Shown piece after piece: positions 25,755 through 36,920 of a DNA stretch of 64,000 bases. The stretch is from Pyxicephalus adspersus. Lineage: Eukaryota; Chordata; Amphibia; Anura; Pyxicephalidae. Location of the stretch: positions 163,219,882 to 163,283,881 of the forward strand of contig NC_092858.1 of the NCBI RefSeq assembly GCF_032062135.1, written 5' to 3'. The notes under the pieces are model-generated. The model was not told the DNA's origin and ran no database searches. It saw only the letters and a program-made list of their open reading frames with translations. The position numbers and the translations under genes are program-made. How positions within the stretch are numbered: the stretch's first letter is position 1; each line of letters starts with the position of its first letter.

Positions 25755-26437
25755 AGAAAGGGCACGACTAGACCGACTGTCAATGCTGGAATTGGAGAGA
25801 GTGCAGAGAATGGCAACTAAACTAATAAAAGGAATGGAGGAGCTCAGCTATGAGGAGAGATTAGCTGAACTGAATCTATTCTCCCTGGAGGAGAGACGTA
25901 TAAGGGGGGATATGATCACCCTGTATAAATATATAAATGGTCCATATAGAGAACTCTCTTCCCCATTATTCACTTTGGGATCTTTACAAAGAACAAGAGA
26001 GCACTCTTTGTGTCTGGAGGAAAAGAAATTTAAGCTCCAGATAAGGAAGGGATTCTTCACTGTAAGGTCTGTGAAAATGTGGAATCAGCTCTCTCAGGAA
26101 GTAGTTTCAGCAACTACTAAAGATTGCATTAAAAAAAAGCTGGATGTTTTTCTATAAGCACAGAATATACCTGGGGATTAAGGATTTAAAGTAAAAATAA
26201 CAGAGACTGTTGATCCAGGGAACATCCGATTTCCTCATGAAATCAGGAAGGAATTTTTTTCCCCTGTTGAAGCAAATTGTACCAGGCTTTTTTGCCTTCC
26301 TCTGGACCAACTATGTCTATAGGCTAAGACCAACTATCTTATAGGCTTTAATATCTGGGATATGTTTACTTCCCTAGTGGTTGAACTTGATGGACTTATG
26401 TCTTTTTTCAACCTTACCTACTATGTAACTATGTAAG
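25755..26437 (+). mobile_element. 5'-truncated LINE: ORF2 C-terminus and 3' UTR
   Basis: The element holds the last 124 codons of a non-LTR retrotransposon ORF (25783-26157, stop at 26155-26157) and about 280 bp of 3' UTR. The protein reads LERVQRMATKLIKGMEELSY, then EERRIRGDMITLYKYING, and ends TTKDCIKKKLDVFL. These motifs mark the region after the reverse transcriptase in CR1/L2/Rex1-type LINEs, and the subfamily is uncertain. The 3' end reads GGTTGAACTTGATGGACTTA and finishes in the short repeat CTATGTAACTATGTAA. It is cut off at the 5' side, as incomplete reverse transcription would leave it. The reading frame is intact, so the copy may be fairly young. Confidence 0.85.
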
Positions 26438-27727
26438 CTACAAAAATATGGAGCAAGCTCTGAAATCAACCCAGCTGACATTGGTTGGTGGTAAGGGGAG
26501 CACCTTATGTGAAAAAGTATTTAGTTCTGTATAAATCTATGACAATTACCCACAAAACAAGCTGGACATCTTAAGGCCTCTTTAGCCTCTTCCATAAAAG
26601 TTCATGATGAGCTCAAATTTGCCAAAAAAAATAAAATAAAGGACAATCTCCAGAATGTTAAATCTGAACAATATTTCCTGGAATAAAGAGCTTTATTTTT
26701 AAGATTTGTCGGGTTTAGCCAACAGTGTGTTTATTTCCCTGTCTGTGTCATTTACTCCATGTGTTTTCCTATATCTCTCTATGACATCTAGAATATTGCA
26801 TTCCTGTAATATTTTACCTAAAGCTTCCTCAGGGCTGAAACTTTGACTAGGAAAATCTAAATGCAATTCTGCAAATTACAAAGCAACTCACAAACGGAAG
26901 TGCTACAGGCTGTAATTCACTTATTGAAGACCTATCTGTCTTAATATGTTTGGTATTCTGAAACAACCCTAGAAGTCACATTTCTGGATATCTGATGACT
27001 TAAATGGACTGACAATACATTTTTTTCATCTCTACCATATTGCTTTTTTTCTACCCTTTTTCCTGGCTGTGGAAATGTTCTATGTGTATAAGCAGTACCC
27101 AAAAAAATAATTTTTTATCTTGAATTCGTTCAGAGGAGCCAAAGTAGCAACAACAGAGAACATGACTCAGGAAGTACAGTTGACGTCTTGGGAGATAAGT
27201 TGAGCAACCAAATAAAATAAAACAATACTCATGGACTGAAAAGGACCCGTGAAAAGTCCAATGCCCAACCACCCATGTAGAAGCAGGTCACAGAGAACCA
27301 CTGATTACTTGGCTATGTGGAACCATTTAGGGAATAATCCAATGTTTATATGATGGGTGTTTATAAGTCAGCCTAAATCTCCCACTGGGGTTGGGGAGAT
27401 AACTGGTGTGAACAGACTATATATTCTCTGCCCTAAAGGTATGTGTATCATGCTTGTATATTTTATAATCTATGAATAGCCTACCCAAACCTACTACAGG
27501 TGTATGAAAATTGTTATCTGTAAGTTAGTGAGTTTTACATATCCTCATTATTTTTTGCATTGTCTTCTCCAAGTGGTAGTACACATATCAGAATATTATC
27601 TAGAACAACAGCAAATGGCCTTGTCTTAGAGACTAAAATAAACCTAAATCAGGCCACACAGATAAAAAAAACTTTGTGAAATCGTATTTCTCAGTGTACA
27701 AATGTGAAATTCCTGGGAATACAGCTG

Positions 27728-28057
27728 TGGCCTTCTAAGAACTTCAAACTCTGGCCTTTGGAGTGCTGGGTCCCAGGTTCGAATCTCAGCCAGCACACAA
27801 TCTGCATGGAGTTTGCATGTTCTCCCCCAGTTTGAAAGGGGTTTTCTTCTGAACAATTGGTTTCCTCCCACATCCCAAAGACATACAGCTAGGTTAAATG
27901 GCTTCCCCTCAAAAACTAACCTGTGTTAGAGACACATGACTATGGTACGGACATTAGATTGTGAGCCACTTTGAGGGACAGTTAGTGATATGACTATGGA
28001 CTTTGTAGAGCTCTGCATAATATGTCGGCACTATAAAAAACTGGAAATAAAAATTCG
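27728..28057 (+). mobile_element. tRNA-derived SINE
   Basis: A pol III B box, GGTTCGAATCTC, lies at 27776-27787. Next come GCATGGAGTTTGCATGTTCT, TTTCCTCCCACATCCCAAAG and ATTAGATTGTGAGCC. The tail TGCATAATATGTCGGCACTA resembles the LINE tails at 42560 and 59145. The A box is decayed. It is not a functional tRNA gene. Confidence 0.85.
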
Positions 28058-30246
28058 ACAACAGTCATCCAGACAGACAAGCCCAAATATGACCCATGTA
28101 GTAGCAGATAATGGTTAGTAAATAGCAAGTCCATAATTGTAAATCAGAAACAAAGCACATTCTAGCAATTACCAAACACTATGGAATCACAGGAAATGCA
28201 GCCATGTTAAAATACAGCTTTACACTGGATTCTAACCAATGAAAGCCAACCTGCCGGATTTGTGGGTCAAAGAGCTGAATGGTAGTTTTCCTGCAGGACC
28301 TGCTTCTGCCAGTGGTGGGGGGCATGGTGGGCATCACTAGTTGGAACTCTTTGCTAGGCAGGACATGACATGGATGTAAGAATGTGAATCCTTATGGTCC
28401 ATGCTTAGGACAGCGGGGCCACATCATGGTAAGCATTAAGTAAGTGGCTGTTGAGGGCCCCTGACTATTCTTACTTTTTTCTGTTCTGGAGAAAAAACAC
28501 GTTCTTCTTAAACTGATTCCTAAATAGGGACCTCTATACTTATAATCATATAAGTAGAACAAATAGACCCTTAGGGATTATCTGTGCAAAAAAGAAAATT
28601 CCTTTTGCAGGGGATGCCTGGGAGAACACAAGAAGGATACACAAGAACATATTGATATTTCGAGTTGTTTCAATACACCATCAGGGTACAAAACACTTCT
28701 GAGTTGGCATATGATTATTTGTGTGAGCACTAACAACAATAAAATTAATTTAAATAGCTTGTTTAGCAATTTTAGATGTTATATTTATTTTTAAAGACAG
28801 TAGATTTTTCCTAAAAAAATTAAAAACAACAATAAAGCTTGGTAGGTAAATTTATTATCTTTAAATCATTGGAATCCCATGCCTTTGTGCATTAAAAACA
28901 ACATGCAAAAGTGTTAACTTCCATCACACACTTTGCTATAGCTTTAGAAAATGGATAATGTTTAAAGTGGAATTAATGTTTAAAGAATTACACATAATCC
29001 TGTTTGCAGGATCTTCTGTAGAATGTACATCAAGCTATGCATGCAGATAGGGGTAGCCTGTGGTGGGCTTGCTATGTATGATGATGTGGGCGATGGGGCT
29101 TCCAGGAAGAAACACTAGAAGAAGGGCTAAGTATGGCTTTGCTTTTGGCTTGTGCCTGCACAAAAGGGCACCACTGATCCAGCATACAAGAGGAAAGCCA
29201 GAGTTGGTGTATTAAATTTACATTAGATGGATAGATAGCTTGAGTAGTAATTTGATTTTGTTATGTGTATGCCATATGCCATCCTTTTACTATATAAATT
29301 ATTTTATCATTAAAATGGTCCTACAGGCAGACAGTCCATTCCTTGTAATTTCCCCATCTGTTGTTGGTGTATGAAATTTATCGAAACCTTTCTTCAAAAA
29401 TGAACAGCGTGTATATTGTAATAGTGAAAAATAATAATTAAAAATAATTTTGGAAACCGCTTAATTGCTGCATATTTCCTTTGGTTTCAATATCTTTTAT
29501 TGTTATATTGTCCCTCTGCGTGTTTGTAGGCGTTATGGAGTGGATTAATTGCAATTGCTGTGATCAGTGCAGGAGACTGCAAAAATATTTGCTTTATCTC
29601 ATGTCAAAGACAGGTTTTCCTTCATGAAAACACAATCTGCTGTATTCAGACACAAGATTAATTAGACTCAATTTCACTGCATGAGCAAAAAAAAGTACAA
29701 CTTTGTGAGTTAAACAAAAAATGTAAATTCTTCAAAACTAGGACTTTAGAGGCATTTTTTAACTTTTTCATTGCTGTCAGTATACCATTATATATTAGTA
29801 ATAGCAGCTAGCAGAGAGAGGATTCAAATCTTGTACTTAATGGGGAAGTTTTACATCTCATTCCAGAGATGCATCAGTAGAAATATTACCAAAATGCACA
29901 AAACCCGACTTTGACAACCGTCACTGGAACAGTGGTCCCCTTTTTAAAATACAGTATATGGCAAAAGCTTGTGGGCATTAAGCCATACCACCTACCTACA
30001 TGGCCAAACATATATGAATAACTCTCCAAATGCTTGAGTTAAGGTATTTCTAATAAAGGTTACTGTTATTGCTATAGTGTAAAGAATTGTTGGTTTCCAA
30101 CCCTTTGGCAACAGTTTAGAGAAGGACCTTTCATGTTCTTGCAAAGCCAGGTCCATAAAGACATCTTTGGTATGGACTCATGGAGGAACATGACCTCTAC
30201 CCTACTGACCATTACCACTATTAATATGAAGTGGAATGCTAATTAG

Positions 30247-30681
30247 GGCTAGCTACACACGTGCAATAATCATGGTTTGAAAACGAATGATCAACGGTTA
30301 TTCCCGATTTATTTTGAACGATCATATTTTGCACAATTCGTTCAACTATAATGCACGATCGTTCAAATATAATCAACCGATAATGTACACACTAGATACG
30401 ATCTTTTGAACGATCGTTTGAACAATCGTTCAAAGGATGCAGGAAGTAGCATGTACAGGAGAAAGTCTGTCACAGAACAATCTACGATCACTGAACGCCT
30501 GCACACTCAATAGAACGATCGTCACCCAATCAGGTCCTCCAGAATGGTCATTTCCAGCAAGATTCTTCGTTCGTCGGCGTCGTTGACTAGTGACTGTGCA
30601 CTTTTTTTGTTAACAATTATCAGATGATCTGTCATGGATCGTCCGTTTTCAACAACAATCATTGCACGTATGTACGCAGCC
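30247..30681 (+). mobile_element. MITE with (G)GCT..TACACACGTGCAAT ends and ACGATCGTT repeats
   Basis: The left end GGCTAGCTACACACGTGCAA pairs with the right end TTGCACGTATGTACGCAGCC. Both are followed inward by a GAAAACG motif. The interior is rich in the palindrome GAACGATCGTTC and variants (30340-30435). No coding capacity is present and the target duplication is not clear. Confidence 0.85.
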
Positions 30682-31070
30682 TGAGTGCTTGGTCTCCTTA
30701 TCCATAATCACTAACCAAACTAACAAATGCTCTTTTGGCTGATTGAACAGAAATTCCCAAATTCTATGCTCCAAAATCTTGTGGCAGGTCTGTCCAGAAC
30801 AGTGGAGATTGAAATAGAAGAAAAAGGGAGAACAACTTCCTATTGAAGTTTATAACTATGCAATGGGTTCTTGGAGAAGCTTGTACTGGTGTGATTGTAT
30901 AGTGTCCACAAAATTTGTCTATATAGTGTAATTGCTTGTATTAATTTGTTTAAAAAATGAAAACGGGTCATAAATGACCCTATGTATATCGGAAGGTTAA
31001 CATTATTCTTTTACATTTTAGGTTGTATCTTTTCAGGTTTACTCCCCTCACTACAATTTATTGTATAAAA

Positions 31071-31088
31071 CCCCCCCCCCAAAAAAAA
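31071..31088 (+). repeat. C10A8 homopolymer junction
   Basis: Ten C are followed by eight A directly before the MITE at 31099. It is a simple sequence, prone to length error. Confidence 0.9.
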
Positions 31089-31098
31089 CGTAACCTTT

Positions 31099-31502
31099 AG
31101 GCTTAGTCTGCATGGACTGTTTCCCCGGTGTTTAAGCTGAGGCTTTGAAAGCCCATGTTTGAAATTCCTATACATTCCAAAAGGCTAATCTACACTAGAA
31201 TGTTTCCTTATGGCACGTTTTTGAGCTTTAAAGATACCTTGCAACATTTTAAACATTAAAACGCGGGGTTAACGTAAGTAAACATGTCCATTGATTTCAA
31301 TGGTGGATTTTCCTGCATTTATAAATACTTGAAAACATAACCGCAGTAAAAAATTTAGTAAAACGCGGCAAAATGCGGCATAGGTATTTCCAGTGTTTTC
31401 CAGCAGTTTAAAGGTAAGGTGTAAAACACCTGAATTTCAAATATGGGCTTTTAAAAGCCTCAGGTTAAATGCAGGGGAAACAGTCCATGTAGACCCAGCC
31501 TT
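31099..31502 (+). mobile_element. MITE with long (about 70 bp) terminal inverted repeats
   Basis: The left end AGGCTTAGTCTGCATGGACT, then GTTTCCCCGGTGTTTAAGCT, is matched by the inverse of the right end (AGTCCATGTAGACCCAGCCT). The match continues through TGAGGCTTT and AAGCCCAT. Flanking TTTA and TTAA may be a decayed TTAA target site. The interior contains TTTAAAACGCGG-like repeats. It is non-coding. Confidence 0.88.
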
Positions 31503-33034
31503 AAAACAGAAAAGACTCTCTGGAAGAATTATAAATAAAACCTGACAACGTGAGTGTGCCACTTCTACTACAAAAGTAAAGCATTCAGAATTTATATGTG
31601 TCAATAAATATTCTTTCCCAACAACTGTTACACTTTCCATGTTAGACAACAGAGAAGGAAAACTGCCATTGAATGTTAATGCATTTTTAATGCCGAATGT
31701 TCTATATTCCTGTGTATATTTATAATTGTAGCAGGCAGAGGTGGAAGATGCGGAGCTGCTTCAATAAATCTAGTATGATACGAGTATATTAGATCTGTAA
31801 TCTGTGTGTCTTTCTGGATAATAGATCTTCCTGCCATCCAGCGGTAGCTATGGTGCCAGTGCAATGACCTAGTGGGGATCTAAAAGAGAAGATGAATGTT
31901 TCCAATAGCTTGGAATTTATGGGAGGTAATCACGCACAAGCTGTAGATAATACATATTATCTCCTGGGCATTACACTACTAGGTTAGGTGGGGTGTAGAC
32001 TATTCTGCTGTAAGCAGTCAATACTTAACACATTCACGTAGCAAAATCTTCAGTGCAAAGCCACCTAAATAAATAAATAACCTGTGCTTTGTCCATCCAG
32101 GAAAACATATTTGCCTTAAAGCCCAATTCCAGAAATGCCTTGCTTCCTTCCTCTCCCCAAAGTTCCACCCAGCAATTATCTTTTTATAAAAATCCAATCA
32201 TACATATCCTAAATTGCTAAAACTTTTGGCTGGTCCAGTGACATCAATAGTTCCACCCTTTGTTTGCTGGTAGCAGAGATTGAAGGTTTTTACCTGTGTG
32301 TTAATCTCTTGAGAAGTATTGTGAACCCAGGCTGGAAGGATGGGGGTACTTTTTTGATGGCCTTGGTTCATAAGAATTGGTTGGATGATGCTGGGTGTCT
32401 TTCATTCCAGAGCAGTGGGCTATGTTTTTGAAAAGTTAATGCTTAATGACCCCACCCCACCATCACATATTTCCCTTACCTTCATTGTCAAAGAAAATGT
32501 CCTGTACATGTGGGTACGGAGACACAAGTAAATCACTCACCCAGTGTTGCCACATCGGGTAAGTCATAATCCTTGTATAAGATCTGACTAGAAGGACTGG
32601 AAGCTAACAGGGAGCTGCATTCCTGGAATGGAGGATCAGAGAAGCAAAAAACCCAGAAGTATAAAAAATTACTTTATGGAAAGTTCCAATATAATCTATA
32701 AATTAAATGATAATGGTTAATTTACTAATATCTATCCATGTCTTCTGTGTCCTTATTGTTCCAACCCAAATTATATAATAGGCGTACATCTTTTCATGTA
32801 GGCCAGTAGATGTCCTTCATTTATTCCTCCATAGTAATCCTCCCTTGAGAGCAATAAACTCTATGTTATTAGTATGTTATCACTATGTTATTGCTGACCT
32901 CCTTCTGAAAACGCTAGTTGTCTGGCTGTTAGAATAAGCTTTTGACATCAATTCTTTTAGAAAACCTGACCACAAGCATTACTGATAGCTCATACAGATG
33001 CCAAATAAATGTTTCCCCAAAAAATTTTCTTATA

Positions 33035-33608
33035 CAGGTAGTCTCTGGGTTACATACAAGAGTTATGTAGGGTTGTTCTTAAGTTGAATTGATATGTAAG
33101 AGGGAACAGGTACATTAGTTTAATAAATCCGAATAGTACAGATGTTTTTTTCAACATAATATTTATTTTTACCTTTCTGTGCATGTACAGTGTGGTGTCA
33201 GTTACTGTATAAAATCCTCACTTTCAGTTATTCACAAAACTCACAAATTCACAAAAAAAAATAACTTTATGAAGCCTAGACATTCATCAACTTTTGAAGC
33301 AAGCTGTGATTTGATAAGCAAAAAGAAACACCTGCAGAGTTTGTCTTGGTCATTAAAGAGTTACAAGAGAGTATCTGTTTTATTATTTTATTTTATTGTA
33401 CTGTTTTATTGTTACTGTTATTGTACTGTTTAAAAAAGTGAAAACCTTTATTAAAATTTGAATTGAAAAAAAAAGAGTCACAAGAGGTTGCAGAACAGCC
33501 ACAATCTCAGCTGTGTTTACCAAAAGACTTCTGCAAGTCATGCGAACCGTCCCCCTCCACCCCATCAAGCCCCTGCCCTGCACACGAGCAAGCAGGGAAG
33601 CCTGTATA
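33035..33608 (+). mobile_element. Tigger-like MITE copy B, interrupted and truncated
   Basis: The left end CAGGTAGTCTCTGGGTTACA is preceded by TA, and internal sequence such as CTGCAGAGTTTGTCTTGGTC is shared with copies A and C. A retroposed insert splits it at 33370-33471. The right end (expected GGACTACCTG) is missing, and similarity stops after CAGGGAAGCCTG near 33605. Confidence 0.85.
33370..33471 (+). mobile_element. Short 5'-truncated retroposon insert with target-site duplication
   Basis: About 100 bp inserted in the MITE relative to copies A and C. It ends ATTAAAATTTGAATTG followed by a poly-A run, as LINE 3' ends do. The flanks AAAGAGTTACAAGAG (33355-33369) and AAAGAGTCACAAGAG (33472-33486) match at 14 of 15 bases, so they are a target-site duplication. 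L1/Tx1-type origin is an inference. Confidence 0.8.
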
Positions 33609-33659
33609 CAGAATCGGAAGGTTGTGATTTTATTGGGAGCACTCCGGTAATTGGTCCTT

Positions 33660-33960
33660 CAGTACAAACAAGCCTTTCTTGAACACACAGTTCATTTTTG
33701 GGCATCATATCACAAAAAGGAAGTTGCAAAACTAAAAAAAAGGGCATAGAATGAGAATGGCAAGCAAACTAAAGATAGAGGAGCACATCTATGGGGACAA
33801 AGTAACTGAACTGCATTCAGCCATCAGCTGACCAATTAAGGAAAGATATAATCACCTTGTATAAATACATAAAAGAGTTGACAGCTACCATATTGTAACA
33901 TATATGCCATTGACTATATGACTACAAAGAGATTAAAAATCACTTTCACACCAGAGACCA
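33660..33960 (+). pseudogene. Degenerate LINE ORF relic
   Basis: Blocks GGCAAGCAAACTAAAG, GTAACTGAACTGCATTCAGC and ATAATCACCTTGTATAAATA line up in order with 25810-25930 of the LINE ORF copy. Stops and indels make it non-coding. Confidence 0.65.
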
Positions 33961-35973
33961 ATTTGTATTGCTATCTATAAATTCAGCCCCAGAATTACCC
34001 CTTGTGACCTCCTCTGTCTGGCAGCCTGAGCAGTTCTGAGGATATAGAATGTCAATTCTTACTTGGATAAAATGATTAATAAGCATTTTGTGACAACCCA
34101 AAACCACAATAAAAATCACACGTCTTTGCCTCAGCAGCTGTAAAAGCTCCTGGGAAGAAATGGTTGGCAGGACTTTGAAAGGTCATAATCATTGTTGTTC
34201 TGGGTACAAGCCTTCCCGCACCACTATCAAACACAAAGAAAAGGGCAATTCCAGTGAAGGGAAAGGCATACAATGAGGCTGGGACATTTCAGCCGATACA
34301 TAGCTGGTATAGTTACAAAAGGTTATTAGAATATCTGCCGTTTAAAGTGTATGACATTCACTAAGCCAAAAAAATACCCCTTGCAAGGTGATTAAACGGC
34401 CTAAATTGCCCCAATTTGTAAATCAGCCCCAATAATGAAAATCTGATTGGGGGGTTTTAATCTTTATCTAAACTACAAAAAGAAAAACCTTTCTGATTCT
34501 GTCTGTTTTACTGTTGGTATTTTTTTACCTATTTCCTATCACAAAAAATGTTCTCACCAATACTGGATGAAGGGAAATCTCTATAGAAAAAATGAAGGCA
34601 ACAGTGAAATTGGCAAGGGTTCCAATTTTTCACCAGTTCCATATACTAAGCTTCCGTTCATACAGTCATCAAGAAAAGAGAGGAAGATGACCTAGGTAAG
34701 ATTCAAGTTGTAGCTTAAAGACATGGTGCTGAAGCCCTACAATGTAGCACTATTAGGAGTCTGAGCAACATCAGCAAGCACTGTAATTGTCTCATTAAAA
34801 AAAGTGGAATGTTTTGTTCCTTGTATGATGCTCTACCTACCCTGGAGAATTTTTTTTTTATTCTTGGTAGCCAAATAAAGCATTGGGGAAGCATACAACA
34901 ATTGTAATGATACATGCTACTGCAGAGGTGGACCTTAACGAATACCTGTATTTCTATGTACAGTTACCCTTTTTCTTTACCTCCCCTGCCCCAAAGTTGC
35001 CCACATCCCACCGCCATGGAATCGTGCACACAGAGATCTCAGGACCTGAAGCGTAAATCTCTATAGATTTTTGTGGAGCAGGTAGACAGTAATAGCTAGG
35101 ATAATTATATTTTCAGAGGCTGTATTAATTGGGCATCTTGGTGGATAGCAAGTTGATTCTGGTGTCTGTGTGTGTCCAGGAAAAGGGGGTAGTAAAGGTG
35201 ATAGGGATAACTGTGTTTTTTTCCTTTCTTACAGCCTGCATGGGTATTTTTTTTTTTTTATTAAAAGATGAACATTGGCACAGTGCCTGTAGCTACAGAG
35301 ATAAGTTGGGACATGTTTTCACGTTCATTTACTGATTGTTATGTGAATACTTTATTGTCTATATCCTGGAACAAGTACACTTAAAATAACTTGAATACCA
35401 AATACTGATATTCTTTTTTTGCAGCTCCTATGAGATGATCACTTGTGAGAACTGAAGTCTATCCCAAAATTCTCTCAAGTTTCTGCCACTCATCCTTTCT
35501 TTTTTGCGGTAAGCTTGCCACTAAATTACAGGATCATTTTTTAAAGTATATGTTTCAGGGGAAACAGAAAGTATTCTTTTTAGCTTCCATTTCCAAGAAC
35601 AAAGATATGTGACGATGATCTATCAAAGCAATCAGACAATGGAGTCGTGTGTTTGAAAAGCACATCAATCTCGCCTGAACTTCTTCACATACCCAGGAAT
35701 ACTCGGGAGTGTCATAAGACTTAATACTGACATTACTTCATCAGAAGGATAGATCACCCTCTTCAATCAGGTATTCATGGAGCAGAGATGCTTACTACAA
35801 TGGGAACAAAGTTTAATAATCACTTCAGGATATATTTTATTAGATTGGAAATTCTCAAGCAATATACAATGACTGTTCCTTACATTTGTAGAAAAATGAT
35901 CCTAATGTTTGCCCTCACTTCTCCCTTTTACCAATTAGTCATGTAGTTATGAATTTAGTTAAAGTTTCTTTTT

Positions 35974-36442
35974 TTGGACAAAGCAGTTAAAACCACTGCT
36001 TGGTTTTCACTAATCAACCCTTTTGGACATGTGGTTGAAAACCAGACATCCCCAGCCAACTCCTTCAACTACTAAGCTGCTAACATTTGACATCATCTTT
36101 GTCATGCGGTTGAGCAAGGTTGAGTGTGGTTGAGGTTAAATTGTGGTTCTTCCTTCAGAGGAGGAAAAGCAACTGCGTAGATAAAAGTGACTTGTTGCTT
36201 CTACTAATTGCACCACAATCCAATGCAACCACAACCAGTGAACCAAATGGTTTCAGACCACTCTTATTAGGTAGAATGGGAGTTGTTGGTAGAGTGGTTG
36301 GACCTGCAGTAGAACATTGGGGTCAACCACAAATCAACTAAATGGGAGCAGTTGGAAGAGCAGTTGAGCCTGTAGTAGAACACTAAGGTCAACCACAAGT
36401 AAAAAATGGTCCATAGAAAGAAGTGCCAAACCACTTTGTCCA
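35974..36442 (+). mobile_element. MITE with GGACAAAG ends and internal duplication
   Basis: The ends TTGGACAAAGCAGTT and the inverse of AACCACTTTGTCCA form a short inverted repeat. The interior repeats GTGGTTGA and CAACCACA motifs. A segment of about 63 bp is duplicated in tandem at about 36277-36339 and 36341-36401 (GTAGAACATTGGGGTCAACC versus GTAGAACACTAAGGTCAACC). No superfamily can be given. Confidence 0.55.
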
Positions 36443-36608
36443 CAACTTATTTGATTTGAGGGCCAAATGAACTCCCCTTTCATCACAGCTCAATAGTAAT
36501 GTAAGGACTGGGAAGCCATTCAGACAGACGTAACTCTGAAACTTTTCTTTATAACATGACTAGGTATAGAGGCACACCAGTGTAGAACCAAACCATTTCC
36601 ACTAATGT

Positions 36609-36920
36609 CTCTGTTATAAAAGGTGTATTTGCTCTCATTATTTGTCCTGATGACCTTTGTCACTGAAATTAAGGGGCATATTTATAATGGAGTGCATACA
36701 TCACTAACAATTACACTGCACTGTGATATAGATGTCAAGGCCAGTCCCATTCTTAAAAGCTAGCCGACAGCCAACATAGAGTAAAGGCGCAATGGCTAAT
36801 AAAACTTTCTGTAGAAGTACTAGTCATGTGGTCTACTCTCCTCCATTATTAATGCAGCAGATAGTGCTGAAAGCTGGTCATGTAACTTTGTCACGTCTCT
36901 AAGGTTGGTGGCACTTGACA
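36609..36920 (+). repeat. Interspersed repeat, copy 1 of an inverted pair
   Basis: It shares ordered blocks with the reverse complement of 46760-47110: AAAAGGTG, CTGATGACCTTTGTCACT, CAGTCCCATTCTTAAAAGC, CATGTGG, TAACTTTGTCA and AAGGTTGGT. By eye roughly three quarters of positions agree. It has no coding capacity. Confidence 0.8.

Noticed and set aside
27728..27800. Possible tRNA gene at the B-box-like GGTTCGAATCTC
   Set aside because: No cloverleaf or intact A box, and the downstream sequence is a SINE body and tail.
30340..30435. Clustered ACGATCGTT repeats as a possible CRISPR-like or regulatory array
   Set aside because: They sit inside a MITE with clear terminal inverted repeats. Spacing is irregular and the genome is a vertebrate's.
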